A stretch of 64,000 bases of DNA from Methylocapsa sp. S129 (GCF_009765995.1 NZ_LMUI01000011.1:871072-935071); one strand, 5' to 3'; shown: positions 43,295-52,781, counted from the stretch's first letter. Notes: generated by a model not told the origin, from the letters alone. Translations and numbers: made by a program.

Positions 43295-43341
43295 CTAGAT
43301 GCGGAAGAGCGCGTTTGACGCGCCGCCCCGACAGACGCCGT

Positions 43342-43545
43342 TTACTTCGGCGCGACGGGAGCCATCACGTGGTGGTGATGGTGATGGCGATGCCACCGAT
43401 GATGGTGGTGGCGATGATGGCGCCAATGATGGTGATGGTGATGACGATGGTGGTGATGATGCCTCGGCAATTTCGCGGCTTCTGCGAGAACCGGGGTAAG
43501 AAGCAGCGACGCGCCAAGCGTAAGCGCCGCAAGAATCCTGATCAT
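43342..43545 (-). CDS. Small exported His-rich protein A
   Basis: A 67-residue protein with a signal peptide (IRILAALTLGASLLLTPVLA). The mature part of about 45 residues is more than half His, in blocks of four to six (HHHHHRHHHHHHWRHHRHHH), ending HVMAPVAPK. It could bind Ni, Zn or Cu in the periplasm; this is inference from composition. It follows a second His-rich gene by 60 bases on the same strand, with a shared signal-peptide type (I-ILAA-LG). Confidence 0.72.
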   Translation of the reverse strand: MIRILAALTLGASLLLTPVLAEAAKLPRHHHHHRHHHHHHWRHHRHHHHRWHRHHHHHHVMAPVAPK

Positions 43546-43563
43546 TATAGTCTCCAGATTGCA

Positions 43564-43585
43564 GCCTGGGGTCAAAGCCCCAGGC
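43564..43585. terminator. Hairpin between the two His-rich protein genes
   Basis: GCCTGGGG and CCCCAGGC (8 bp) with a six-base loop. It could end or attenuate transcription from the upstream gene (43606-43854) before the downstream one; there is no T run. Confidence 0.45.
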
Positions 43586-43605
43586 CAATGAATGTTTTTT
43601 ATGGA

Positions 43606-43854
43606 TTAGCTCTTGGGCGCTTCAGCGGGCTTCTCAACCGGCTTCTTCATCATGTGATGGTGCACGACGTGATGATGCACGACGTGATGATGCACCACGA
43701 CATGACGATGGTGGCGATGATGCATGGGCTTGGGAGCCGGCGCCATTTTGGCGTCAGCAGCGGGAGCCGCAGGGGCGGCGTCGTCGGCAAACGCGAGAGC
43801 GGGAGCAAGCATGAGCGCCGAGCCAAGGCCGATCGCCGCAAGAATCTTCATCAT
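43606..43854 (-). CDS. Small exported His-rich protein B
   Basis: An 82-residue protein with a signal peptide (MMKILAAIGLGSALMLAPAL, then AFAD), an Ala/Pro linker, and a His-Val repeat region MHHRHHRHVVVHHHVVHHHV with VHHHMMKK, then a Lys/Pro/Glu tail. The repeating VVHHH unit is distinct from the poly-His of its neighbour. GGAG lies before the ATG pair at 43854/43851. A role in metal binding is possible but unproven. Confidence 0.72.
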   Translation of the reverse strand: MMKILAAIGLGSALMLAPALAFADDAAPAAPAADAKMAPAPKPMHHRHHRHVVVHHHVVHHHVVHHHMMKKPVEKPAEAPKS

Positions 43855-44152
43855 TAGTTTTCTCCATGTTGTTTCGGCCTGAGGGCTCAAAGCGTCTGAG
43901 GCTGGGCGATTTATGGCGAATCCAAGATGAATTGTTGATGAACGCATCGTCGAAAACAGGCCGCGATCGGCCGCGCCGGCAGCGTCCGACGCATTGAGAT
44001 CACTGATAAAAACATGGCTGCGACAGCTCCCGCGTCAATTCGGCGGGGAACTTAATATGTCCAAATTCGGGCGATTTGAACAATCAGACCGGCGCATTGC
44101 GGTCGCGGCGCGGTTTGACGGCTGCTTTTGGCGTCCCTAATACACAGCCTCC

Positions 44153-45241
44153 ATGTCTCACAACGTTTTCGGCCATCTTTTTCGCGTGACCACCTTTGGC
44201 GAGAGTCACGGGGCGGGTATTGGCTGCGTCGTCGACGGCTGCCCGCCGCTGATCGGGCTGGAGGCGTCCGACATTCAGGCGGATCTCGATCGACGCCGGC
44301 CGGGAACCTCGCGTTTTACGACCCAGCGCCGCGAGCCGGACGAAGTGAAGATTCTCTCGGGCGTGATGGTCGATGAGCGAATCGGACGCCAGGTGACGAC
44401 AGGCGCGCCGATCGGCCTGTTCATCGAGAATCTCGACCAGCGCTCCAAAGATTACAGCGATATCAAAGACAAATACCGGCCCGGCCATGCCGATTTCACC
44501 TATGAGGCGAAATATGGCGTTCGCGATTATCGCGGCGGCGGACGTTCGTCGGCGCGCGAGACGGCGGCCAGGGTCGCCGCCGGCGCCATCGCGCGCAAAA
44601 TTGTCCCGGACGTGGCGATTCGCGGCGCGCTGGTGCAGATCGGCAAGCACAAGATCGACCGCGCCAACTGGGACTGGAACGAGGTTCCCCGCAACCCATT
44701 TTTCTGCCCGGACGCAAAAGCGGTCGCAGTTTTTGAAGCCTATCTCGACGAAATCAGGAAATCTGGCTCTTCCGTCGGCGCGGTGATCGAGATTGTCGCC
44801 GAGGGGGCGCCGGCCGGCTGGGGCGCGCCGATCTATGGCAAGCTCGACAGCGAACTTGCAAGCGCCCTGATGAGCATCAATGCGGTCAAGGGCGTCGAAA
44901 TCGGCGCGGGCTTTGGCGCCGCCGAACTTTCGGGCGAGGAAAACGCCGACGAAATGCGTGTGGGCAATGACGGGCGGCCAGTTTTTCTCGCCAACCACGC
45001 CGGCGGCATATTGGGCGGCATATCGACCGGGCAGCCGATCGTCGCGCGCTTTGCCGTCAAACCGACCTCGTCCATCCTTTCGCCGCGCAAAACCATCACG
45101 CGCGATGGCGCGGAGACCGAGATCATGACCAAGGGTCGCCACGACCCTTGCGTCGGCATACGCGCGGTGCCGGTCGGCGAGGCGATGATGGCATGCGTTC
45201 TGGCCGACGCCTTCCTGCGTCATCGCGGGCAGGTGGGGTGA
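44153..45241 (+). CDS. aroC: Chorismate synthase
   Basis: A full-length 362-residue FMN-dependent enzyme for the last step of the shikimate pathway. The signatures are present: [20 protein letters not shown] at the start, [39 protein letters not shown] and [18 protein letters not shown], ending with [20 protein letters not shown]. The ATG at 44153 gives the normal N-terminus. Confidence 0.96.
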   Translation: MSHNVFGHLFRVTTFGESHGAGIGCVVDGCPPLIGLEASDIQADLDRRRPGTSRFTTQRREPDEVKILSGVMVDERIGRQVTTGAPIGLFIENLDQRSKDYSDIKDKYRPGHADFTYEAKYGVRDYRGGGRSSARETAARVAAGAIARKIVPDVAIRGALVQIGKHKIDRANWDWNEVPRNPFFCPDAKAVAVFEAYLDEIRKSGSSVGAVIEIVAEGAPAGWGAPIYGKLDSELASALMSINAVKGVEIGAGFGAAELSGEENADEMRVGNDGRPVFLANHAGGILGGISTGQPIVARFAVKPTSSILSPRKTITRDGAETEIMTKGRHDPCVGIRAVPVGEAMMACVLADAFLRHRGQVG

Positions 45242-45333
45242 CGCAGCGCGATTCCTGAATCGTGGATGGGATCATTCGAACCGGCAGGAATCCCGTTCTC
45301 GTCAACCCATCGGTTCTTTGGAAGGATTGAGCC

Positions 45334-46908
45334 ATGACGAAGAAATCGACGAGCAAGAGCGGCGCCCGCCATCCCAATTCGCCTAGCGTCCCTGAACCGG
45401 ATGCAACGCTTGCTCTCGCCTCGACCCGCTCGATCGCGCTGGCGGATGTGGCGACGCGGCGCGAGCACGACATGTTGGGCGAGGTCGACGTCCCCGCCGA
45501 CGCCTATTGGGGCGTGCATACGCTGCGCGCCGTGGCGAATTTTCCGATCACTGGCGTTTCCATCGGACATTTTCCCGAGCTTGTTCGGGCTCTGGCGTTG
45601 GTCAAGCAGGCAGCCGCGCGGGCCAATCGCCGCCTCGGCCAATTGTCCCCCGCCAAAGCAGACGCCATCGACCGAGCCTGCGATCTGATCGCGCTGGAGG
45701 GCCGCTTCCTCGACCAATTCGTCGTGGACGCCGTGCAGGGGGGCGCCGGCACCTCCACCAATATGAATGCCAACGAGGTCATCGCCAATGTCGCGCTAGA
45801 GCTGATGGGCAAATCGCGCGGCGACTACGCCAGCCTGCATCCCAATGACGACGTCAACATGGCTCAGTCCACCAACGACGCCTATCCGACCGCGCTGCGG
45901 CTGGCGATCATTTTCGCGACCGCGCCGCTGGTCAAATCGCTGCAAGAACTCGCTTATGCCTTTAAGGCCAAAGCGGTCGAATTCGCTGACGTTCTCAAGA
46001 TCGGCCGCACCCAGTTGCAGGACGCCGTGCCGATGACGCTGGGCCAGGAGTTCGACGCCTTTCACGCGACAGTGAAGGAAGATATTGCGCGGATCGGCGA
46101 AGCGGCGGCGCTGTTTCGCGAGGTCAATCTGGGCGCCACGGCGATCGGCACCGGCATCAACGCCGACCCCCGCTACGCCTCGCTCGTCGTTGAGGAACTG
46201 GCGCGCGCTTCCGGGCAATCGATGGCGCTGGCCTCAAATCTGATCGAGGCGACATCGGACATGGGCGCTTTTGTCCTGTTTTCAGGGGTGCTGAAGCGCG
46301 TCGCCGTCAAACTGTCGAAAATCTGCAATGATCTGCGCCTGCTGTCGTCGGGTCCGCGCGCCGGCTTTGGCGAGATCCGTCTCCCCGCGGTGCAGGCGGG
46401 CTCATCCATCATGCCGGGCAAGGTCAATCCGGTCATTCCCGAAGTGGTGAGTCAAGTCGCCTATCTCGTGATCGGCCATGATCTGACCGTCACCATGTGC
46501 GCCGAGGGCGGGCAATTGCAGCTCAATGCGTTCGAACCGACGATCGGTTATTGCGTCTTGACGTCGCTGCGAACCTTGACAGCCGCGATCGACACCCTGA
46601 CCCGGCGTTGCATCATGGGGATCGAGGCGGACCGCGAACGCTGCCTTGCTTTGGTCGAGGACAGCATCGGGCTCATCACCGCGCTTGGTCCGGCGCTGGG
46701 CTATGAGACCAGTTCCCGCATCGCCAGGCGCGCGCTCGCTGAGCGACGCCGCGTGGCGGATCTGGTGCTGGAAGAGGGCCTTATGACAGAAGCCGAACTG
46801 AAGGACGCATTGGGCCTGGAAGCGATGACGCGGCCGGCGCGCATACATACCTCCGCCAAAAAGCTGGTCGCCCAGCCTTCCCCCGGTCCGAATTCGATCA
46901 AGACCTGA
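45334..46908 (+). CDS. aspA: Aspartate ammonia-lyase (class II fumarase/aspartase superfamily)
   Basis: A 524-residue lyase that converts aspartate to fumarate and ammonia. The superfamily signature is GSSIMPGKVNP (near residues 355-365), whose Ser loop is catalytic; GGAGTSTNMNANEVIAN and HPNDDVNMAQSTNDAYPT are the substrate-binding blocks. AEGGQLQLNAFEPTIGYCVL separates aspartase from fumarase. It carries an N-terminal extension of about 40 residues rich in Ser, Ala and Thr (KKSTSKSGARHPNSPSVPEP) before the normal EHDMLGEVDVP start, after an AAGGA site. Length is otherwise normal. Confidence 0.9.
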   Translation: MTKKSTSKSGARHPNSPSVPEPDATLALASTRSIALADVATRREHDMLGEVDVPADAYWGVHTLRAVANFPITGVSIGHFPELVRALALVKQAAARANRRLGQLSPAKADAIDRACDLIALEGRFLDQFVVDAVQGGAGTSTNMNANEVIANVALELMGKSRGDYASLHPNDDVNMAQSTNDAYPTALRLAIIFATAPLVKSLQELAYAFKAKAVEFADVLKIGRTQLQDAVPMTLGQEFDAFHATVKEDIARIGEAAALFREVNLGATAIGTGINADPRYASLVVEELARASGQSMALASNLIEATSDMGAFVLFSGVLKRVAVKLSKICNDLRLLSSGPRAGFGEIRLPAVQAGSSIMPGKVNPVIPEVVSQVAYLVIGHDLTVTMCAEGGQLQLNAFEPTIGYCVLTSLRTLTAAIDTLTRRCIMGIEADRERCLALVEDSIGLITALGPALGYETSSRIARRALAERRRVADLVLEEGLMTEAELKDALGLEAMTRPARIHTSAKKLVAQPSPGPNSIKT

Positions 46909-47006
46909 GGGCGTCGATGGAAGGCCTCACAGCTTCATAAGCGCGGACGGGGAGACCGATGATCGGGGCGGCTTTCCGGACGCCGTCTCGGGCGCCTATT
47001 CCGGCA

Positions 47007-47834
47007 TCATTGCGCCAATGGCGCCGACACGCCGATAATTGGGCCGATCGGCGATAGCGCATCGGCGCGTTGCAAGTTCGGCGCGAACAGACTCGATATC
47101 GAGCCGTCGAGAAACAGTGCATTGGGACAATTGAGCGCGTCGCGGAACAATCTCGCAAAAGCATAAAATGTGACGGGTTGCTCGGAAATCGCAAAAATAA
47201 CTAGCCCGCCCTCGCGCACGCCAACACCGTTGCGGATTTTTGCGGACGTGCCAGTGGCGTGGATTTTCGGGTGAATGCGTCCGTCAATCACCAGCATCGG
47301 GCCCGATTGCGTCGCATAGCGCGCTTTGGGACCGATGGCGAGGAAGCGCGACGTCTCCATGACGCCGGCCGCGCCGTCGCCGGCATAGAACACGCCATTC
47401 GGCTTCAGATGAAAATTGCTCGCGCCGTCGCGCAGGTCGGCTCTGTGCCTTTGCTGACCGTCTTCAATAAACAAGCCGACCGGCGACAGGTCGGTTTCAA
47501 ACATGCCTCCGTTCATGGCGAAACGAAGCTGGCGCCCTTGCGCCTTGAGCGCGGCCGCAAGAGCGGCGAATCCGCCATAGGATAGGCGATTAGCCCCCTT
47601 CCAATAGACCCGGATATCGTCCCGCCGCGCATCGAACGAGCAGACAATATAATTGGCGTCCTCGAAACGCATGGGCGCGCAGGGCGCTGGGGATTGCGCC
47701 TGAGCGTACGCCGCGAACGGGCATGCGCATAACAGCAGCGCTGCCGCCAAGAGCAGGCGCGCGCCAATTGTGGGCGCCAAAGATATTGCAAACTGCCTTG
47801 CGGAACCCGGCCGCCACAGGACAAGCCTCGCCAT
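47007..47834 (-). CDS. Exported phosphodiester glycosidase (NAGPA/DUF2233) domain protein
   Basis: A 275-residue protein with a signal peptide (LLLAAALLLCACPFAAYAQA) and one NAGPA-type domain: FAMNGGMFETDLSPVGLFIE, NFHLKPNGVFYAG, ATQSGPMLVIDGRIHPKIHA, RNGVGVREGGLVIFAISEQP and NALFLDGSISSLFAP. The family includes the enzyme that uncovers mannose 6-phosphate and bacterial peptidoglycan or polysaccharide-linked enzymes; the substrate here is unknown. The ATG at 47834 is preferred. It lies downstream of the tlyA operon on the same strand. Confidence 0.85.
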   Translation of the reverse strand: MARLVLWRPGSARQFAISLAPTIGARLLLAAALLLCACPFAAYAQAQSPAPCAPMRFEDANYIVCSFDARRDDIRVYWKGANRLSYGGFAALAAALKAQGRQLRFAMNGGMFETDLSPVGLFIEDGQQRHRADLRDGASNFHLKPNGVFYAGDGAAGVMETSRFLAIGPKARYATQSGPMLVIDGRIHPKIHATGTSAKIRNGVGVREGGLVIFAISEQPVTFYAFARLFRDALNCPNALFLDGSISSLFAPNLQRADALSPIGPIIGVSAPLAQ

Positions 47835-47928
47835 AACAAAATCTTTGGGAGCCCCATCGCGAATCGAATTGTCCCGCACCGACCGCGCCCTCGTGCTTTT
47901 GACTTCGCGATTCTCGCGCGCGATGAAT

Positions 47929-49350
47929 CTACAACACCTTACCTGGATTCAAAATTCCCTTGGGATCGAGCGTCGATTTGAGCGCCCGCATGACGTCGAG
48001 GGCGACCGGATCTTTCGTCTTCTTCAGCAATTCCCGCTTCAATTGACCAATACCATGCTCGGCGGAAATCGAACCATGGAATTGCGCGACAATGTCGTGC
48101 ACGATCACGTTCACCGCGTTCCATTGCGCCAAAAACGCCGCCTTATCGGCCCCTAAGGGTTGAGAGACGTTGAAATGAATATTGCCGTCGCCGAGATGGC
48201 CGAAGGCGACGACGCGCGCGCCTGGCATGAAAGCCTCCACGGCCTCACGCGCGCGCGCCAGGAAATCGGGCGCCGCGCCTATCGGTATGCTGACGTCGTG
48301 CTTGATCGAGCCGCCCTCAAGGCCCTGCACCTCAGAGAGGGATTCGCGCAACAACCAGAATGCCTCACGCTGCGCATGGCTCGCCGCAATGCTCGCATCT
48401 TCGATCACGCCCTGTTCGAGCGCCGCCTCCAGTATCGAGGACATGGTTTCATCAATGCCCGCCGCCATTTGCGAGGAGATTTCGACGAGCGCATACCATG
48501 CGTGGTTGGACCCCAGGGGATCGCGCGACCCATTGGCGTGAGCCAGAACAAAATCGAGTCCAATGCGCGGAATGAGTTCGAAGCTGGTCACGCCGGCGCC
48601 GGCAAATTGACGCGCGATATTCAGAAGCTGCAGCGCCTTGACGGGATTGGCGATGCCGATGAACGCGGTCGCTCTAGAGCGCGGATTGGGGAAAAGCTTA
48701 AGCGCCGCCGCCGTGATGATTCCCAATGTGCCTTCCGCTCCGATGAACAGATTCTTGAGATCATAGCCGGTATTGTCCTTGCGCAGCTTGCTGAGCCCGT
48801 TCATCACGCGCCCGTCCGCCAGCACAACCTCGAGTCCCATCACGAGATCGCGCGCGTTGCCGTAGGCGATGACCGCCACGCCGCCCGCGTTCGTTGATAG
48901 ATTGCCGCCGATGGTGCACGTCCCCTCGGAGGCGAGCGACAACGGAAACAGCCGATCGGCTTCCTGCGCCGCCGTTTGCGCATTGGCGAGCGTGACGCCT
49001 GCTTCCACAATCATCGCATTGGCGCTTGCGTCGATCTCGCGCACGCGATTCATGCGCTGAAGCGACAGAATGACTTCCCCGCCGCTGGAATCGGGCGTCT
49101 GCCCGCCCACCAGTCCCGTGTTGCCGCCCTGCGGCACCAGCGGAACGCGTAAATCGTTGCAAAGAGCAACCGCTCGCGCCGTCTCTTGCGTAGAGGCCGG
49201 ACGAATCAACGCGAGGGCTTTGCCGCGATAAAGTCCGCGCGGTTCAACGAGATGACCGGCGATCACATCCAAATCGCTCACGACATGGGCCGCGCCGACA
49301 ATCGCCGCGAGCGAAGAGAGAACGTCTTTTGGCTGCGAGGTTTCGCTCAT
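47929..49350 (-). CDS. FAD-linked oxidase (D-2-hydroxyacid / glycolate dehydrogenase GlcD-like)
   Basis: A 473-residue VAO-type flavoprotein. The FAD-binding half has RPASTQETARAVALCNDLRV and PLVPQGGNTGLVGGQTPDSS, with EGTCTIGGNLSTNAGGVAVI; the C-terminal half ends with AFGHLGDGNIHFNVSQPLG and SAEHGIGQLKRELL, where the substrate and metal ligands lie. It oxidises a D-2-hydroxy acid (D-lactate, D-2-hydroxyglutarate or glycolate). Its start overlaps the stop of the RNA methyltransferase gene by ATGA (49347-49350). Confidence 0.9.
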   Translation of the reverse strand: MSETSQPKDVLSSLAAIVGAAHVVSDLDVIAGHLVEPRGLYRGKALALIRPASTQETARAVALCNDLRVPLVPQGGNTGLVGGQTPDSSGGEVILSLQRMNRVREIDASANAMIVEAGVTLANAQTAAQEADRLFPLSLASEGTCTIGGNLSTNAGGVAVIAYGNARDLVMGLEVVLADGRVMNGLSKLRKDNTGYDLKNLFIGAEGTLGIITAAALKLFPNPRSRATAFIGIANPVKALQLLNIARQFAGAGVTSFELIPRIGLDFVLAHANGSRDPLGSNHAWYALVEISSQMAAGIDETMSSILEAALEQGVIEDASIAASHAQREAFWLLRESLSEVQGLEGGSIKHDVSIPIGAAPDFLARAREAVEAFMPGARVVAFGHLGDGNIHFNVSQPLGADKAAFLAQWNAVNVIVHDIVAQFHGSISAEHGIGQLKRELLKKTKDPVALDVMRALKSTLDPKGILNPGKVL

Positions 49351-50642
49351 CCCAGAAATCCCTTCGCCCGCAAACCCTTTCGCGGCTTCCCGGCCGGCGG
49401 CTTTCTCAAGACGCCGACAATCTCGATATGGGGCGAGAAGCGAAATTGGTCAATCGGCGTAACGGATTCGAGACGATAACCGCCCGCTGCAAGAATGCTG
49501 ACGTCCCGTGCGAAGGTCGCCGCATTGCAGGAGATGGCGACAATGGTTTGAACGCCGCTCGCTGCAAGCTCACGCGATTGCGCCAATGCGCCGGCGCGAG
49601 GCGGATCGAATACGACCGCGTCGAAAGCTTTGAGTTCGTCGCGCCCCAACGGTCGATGGAACAGGTCGCGGACTTCGCACGCGACGCCGCGCAAGCCGGG
49701 CGTTGCGCCGGCTGCGCGCGCGAGCGCAGTGAGCGCGGGCCGGTCGACTTCAACGGCGCGCACCTCGTGACGCGCGGCGAGGCGCAGCGCGAAAGCGCCG
49801 ACGCCGCAGAACAGATCGGCGACACGGCGCGCGCCTTGCACGGCGCTCAGCGCCAATTCCGCGAGAATGCGCTCGCCTTCGAGGGTGGCCTGCAAAAATC
49901 CGCCGGGCGGTGGGGAAACGCGCGCCGCGCCCATCAGGATTTCCGGCGTCCGCCGTTCAATGATCGCCTCGCCGTGGTTGGACAGGCGCGCGAGATCCAG
50001 CCGGTCTGCCGCGTGGACCAATTTTTGCCGCGCCGAAAACTCGAGCGGGCCGCAGCCTCTGATATCGATGTCGAGCCCGCTCAGTGTCGCGGTAACGCTG
50101 ATGTCGAGCGGCTTGCCGACGCCTCGCAGACATGCCGCGAGCGCCCGCGCCGCGCCAATCGCCCCCGACATGGGGGGAGCAAGGACTGGACAGGCCTCAA
50201 TTTCGACGATGCGGTGAGCCCGCGCCTGCATGAAGCCAATCTCGACATGCGCGCCTTCGGTCGCAAATCGTGCGTGAAACGTCGCGCGTCGCCGTCCTTC
50301 GCCATGGGCGTCGATCAACGCGCCTAAAGGGGCCTCGATGTGGGCGTCGGCGAGGGCGCCGGCGAGGATTTCCCGTTTCCAACTCGAGTAAAGCGCACGA
50401 CCGAGATGCTGCGTCGCACAGCCGCCGCAATCGCCAAAATAGGAACAGATCGGCGCGACGCGTTCAGGGCTGGCCTCAAGGATTTCTATAAGTTTGCCTC
50501 GTTCCCCCTCCAACCGGGCAAGCACGCGCTCGCGGGGTAGAGCGCCGGGGATATGGGCCGTACCGCGCACCGAGCGCACGAGCCCCTCGCCGCGTTGACC
50601 GAGGCTTTCTATCGATAGTTCCAGCATCCGCGCCTCATCCAT
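49347..50642 (-). CDS. RNA m5U methyltransferase, RumA/TrmA (RlmD-like) family
   Basis: A 431-residue SAM-dependent uracil-5 methyltransferase, probably acting on 23S rRNA. After a short TRAM-like domain (LELSIESLGQRGEG onward) comes the iron-sulphur cysteine pattern CSYFGDCGGCATQHL, then the SAM motif VADLFCGVGAFALRLA, FDPPRAGALAQ, and the nucleophile in AISCNAATFARD. The ATG at 50642 overlaps the end of tlyA by eight bases; an ATG at 50627 is also possible. It is the middle gene of a coupled three-gene operon. Confidence 0.89.
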   Translation of the reverse strand: MDEARMLELSIESLGQRGEGLVRSVRGTAHIPGALPRERVLARLEGERGKLIEILEASPERVAPICSYFGDCGGCATQHLGRALYSSWKREILAGALADAHIEAPLGALIDAHGEGRRRATFHARFATEGAHVEIGFMQARAHRIVEIEACPVLAPPMSGAIGAARALAACLRGVGKPLDISVTATLSGLDIDIRGCGPLEFSARQKLVHAADRLDLARLSNHGEAIIERRTPEILMGAARVSPPPGGFLQATLEGERILAELALSAVQGARRVADLFCGVGAFALRLAARHEVRAVEVDRPALTALARAAGATPGLRGVACEVRDLFHRPLGRDELKAFDAVVFDPPRAGALAQSRELAASGVQTIVAISCNAATFARDVSILAAGGYRLESVTPIDQFRFSPHIEIVGVLRKPPAGKPRKGLRAKGFLG

Positions 50643-51360
50643 GACGCGCGCCAAACAGAAACTCCTTAGCGCCATCGCCGCCAAGGATTGGCGAGGGGAT
50701 GATCCCAAGACTCGACCAGCCGAGTTCTTTCGCACACGCGCAGACAGCGTCGCAGACTTGCCGATGAATGGCGGGATCTTTGACGGCGCCTTTGACGACG
50801 TTCTCGCGGCCAGCTTCAAATTGCGGTTTGATCAGCGCGACGAGCCAGGCGCGCTCGGCGGCGAGCGGCAACACATGCGGCAGGACCAGGCGCAGCGAAA
50901 TGAAACTGACGTCGCATACAATTGCCGCGGGCCGAGTCTCGAACAGTTCGCTCGTGAGTTTGCGCGCATCGAGGCCTTCATGAACAAACACCTGGCTGTT
51001 CTCGCGCAGACGCGCGTCGAGCTGGCCGTGGCCGACATCGACGGCGTAAACACGGCGCGCGCCATGCGTTAGGAGCACATCGGTGAAACCACCGGTGGAA
51101 GCGCCAATATCGAGACAGTCCAGACCGCTGGGATCAAGGCCGAAGGCGTCGATCGCCGCCTTCAGTTTGACGCCGCCGCGCGAAACCCATGGATGAGGCG
51201 CGCGCGCCTGGATAGACGCGCCGGGCGCGATTTCTTCCGAAGGTTTGCGCAAGGGGATTCCGTCAACCGACACGAGCCCCGCTTCGATCGCCGCTCGCGC
51301 ACGCGCGCGGCTCTGAAAATGGCCAAGTTCGAGCAGGATGACGTCGGCGCGCTTGCGCAT
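50635..51360 (-). CDS. tlyA: TlyA-family rRNA 2'-O-methyltransferase (hemolysin A family)
   Basis: A 241-residue protein with an N-terminal S4 RNA-binding domain (RADVILLELGHFQSRARARA, then AIEAGLVSVDGIPLRKPSEE) and an FtsJ-like methyltransferase: LDCLDIGASTGGFTDVLLTH (SAM site), YAVDVGHGQLDARLR, VCDVSFISLRLVLPHVLPL and ALIKPQFEAGRE. TlyA methylates 2'-OH groups of rRNA; the haemolysin name is historical. It is the first gene of an operon with the RNA methyltransferase and FAD oxidase. Confidence 0.92.
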   Translation of the reverse strand: MRKRADVILLELGHFQSRARARAAIEAGLVSVDGIPLRKPSEEIAPGASIQARAPHPWVSRGGVKLKAAIDAFGLDPSGLDCLDIGASTGGFTDVLLTHGARRVYAVDVGHGQLDARLRENSQVFVHEGLDARKLTSELFETRPAAIVCDVSFISLRLVLPHVLPLAAERAWLVALIKPQFEAGRENVVKGAVKDPAIHRQVCDAVCACAKELGWSSLGIIPSPILGGDGAKEFLFGARHG

Positions 51361-51488
51361 GAGCCCAATATTGAGTCGAGGAAGCGAATTTGGCGAGGCC
51401 TGTTGCGTCGCCGCCTGTCGCGGATTTGTCGCAAGATGACGCTATTGAACGCCGTCCGCAAGATGCGGCAAAAAAAGAGGAGACGACC

Positions 51489-51725
51489 ATGCCTCACGCC
51501 AAGCACGCCGCCGATCATCACGAGCACGCCGCCAAACATCACGAACATGCCGCAGAGCATCATCGCGAAGCCGCCGCTCATGTGGCGGACGGCGATCACG
51601 AAGCCGGCGCCCATCACGCGCATCTCGCCCATGCGCATCATAAGCACGCCGAACATCACGCTGGCGAAGCCTCGAAGGCTCATATCGAGCTTCATCACGA
51701 GCATGCCGACGCCGACGCTGAGTAA
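51489..51725 (+). CDS. Small cytoplasmic His/Ala-rich repeat protein
   Basis: A 78-residue protein without signal peptide, MPHAKHAADHHEHAAKHHEH, AAEHHREAAAHVADGDHEAG and onward, built from approximate seven-residue HHEHAAK units that would give an amphipathic helix with His on one face. AGGAGA lies before the ATG at 51489. A very strong terminator follows. Function unknown; metal buffering or nucleic acid contact are possible. Confidence 0.72.
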   Translation: MPHAKHAADHHEHAAKHHEHAAEHHREAAAHVADGDHEAGAHHAHLAHAHHKHAEHHAGEASKAHIELHHEHADADAE

Positions 51726-51750
51726 AGCAACGGTCGGATCTCAAGATTCG

Positions 51751-51784
51751 AACCCTTCTTCCGCTTGCGGAAGAAGGGTTTTTT
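51751..51784 (+). terminator. Strong intrinsic terminator
   Basis: A perfect 14-bp stem, AACCCTTCTTCCGC and its complement, with TT between, followed by TTTTCTTT. It lies 25 bases after the His/Ala-rich gene and may serve the opposing methyltransferase gene as well. Confidence 0.92.
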
Positions 51785-51787
51785 CTT

Positions 51788-52618
51788 TCAATCCCTCGCG
51801 CCTGGTTTTGTGGCGATGACGAACAGGCGTGGATAAAGGAACAACAGGCCGCCGCCCGGCTCCGCGGGATAGGCGTCGGCAAGTTCTTTCATATAGCGTT
51901 CGATGAATTGTTCGCGCTCACATTCGTCGAGTTGATTGAGGAAAGGGCGCAAGCCGCTGCCGCGGAACCAGTCGACGACGGCGCCGACCCCTGGCAACGG
52001 ATGCACATAAGTCGTCTGCCAGATTTCGACGCGCGCGCTCAATGGCTTCAGCCAGTCGTAATAGTCGGAGTAAATGCCGATCAGGCCGCGCGTCTTGGCG
52101 ACGGGCACGAGGCGATCGGCCCATGGTCCGTCAGCGGCCACCATGCGCATCAGAGCATGCGATGGTTCCTGCCGATTGTCCGGCATTTGGATCGCCAGGC
52201 ATCCATCCTCGGCAAGGAACGACATCAGGCGCGGCACGAGTTCGTGATGGTTGGGCAGCCATTGCAACGCCGCATTGGCGAAGATCAAATCCGGCTTGGC
52301 CGAAGGCCGCCATCCGCCGATATCGTGCTTCTCAAATGTGACTCCGGGCAATCGCGCCCGCGCGGCGCCGAGCATTTGTTCGGAATTGTCGACGCCGATG
52401 ATTTGCGCGTCGGGATAGCGCGCAGCCAGAAGCTGGGTGCTCGTGCCGGGGCCGCAACCCAGATCGACGATCCGGCGCGCGTTCGAGCGCACGCGGGCGA
52501 GCAGGTCGCGTGCGGGCTGGGTGCGTTCGTCCTCGAATTTGAGATAGAGCGCCGTGTCCCAATCGCTGGCGGCAAGTTCGTCGCGCGCGACGAGGGGTTC
52601 TGGATCGGGTTTCGCCAT
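51788..52618 (-). CDS. Trans-aconitate 2-methyltransferase-like SAM methyltransferase
   Basis: A 276-residue class I methyltransferase close to Tam. It has WDTALYLKFEDERTQPARDL before the SAM motif RRIVDLGCGPGTSTQLLAAR, then IIGVDNSEQMLGAARARLPG, DLIFANAALQWLPNHHELVP and IQMPDNRQEPSHALMR, all typical of Tam, which detoxifies trans-aconitate. The ATG at 52618 (GAGG upstream) gives the family start. A long AT-rich palindrome lies about 165 bases upstream. Confidence 0.87.
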   Translation of the reverse strand: MAKPDPEPLVARDELAASDWDTALYLKFEDERTQPARDLLARVRSNARRIVDLGCGPGTSTQLLAARYPDAQIIGVDNSEQMLGAARARLPGVTFEKHDIGGWRPSAKPDLIFANAALQWLPNHHELVPRLMSFLAEDGCLAIQMPDNRQEPSHALMRMVAADGPWADRLVPVAKTRGLIGIYSDYYDWLKPLSARVEIWQTTYVHPLPGVGAVVDWFRGSGLRPFLNQLDECEREQFIERYMKELADAYPAEPGGGLLFLYPRLFVIATKPGARD

Positions 52619-52781
52619 TTCATCCTCACGCAGGTGGGGCGGCGCCAGCACAGGGATGGGCGAGAGGCGTTTGGGGATAGAATGGAGCAAATCGATGGCG
52701 TGGGGCATGATCGGAAGATTGAATTTTCTGGCGTCCATATCCGGCGCGCCGTCGCGGGGAAAAGTCATGCGTAGCATGCCG

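Noticed and set aside
43660-43730. Regular repeats that might be a CRISPR array
   Set aside because: The repeats are in-frame His/Val codons of an exported protein; there are no spacers or cas genes.
44084-45223. 379-codon frame antisense to aroC
   Set aside because: aroC has all its signatures; the antisense product resembles nothing.
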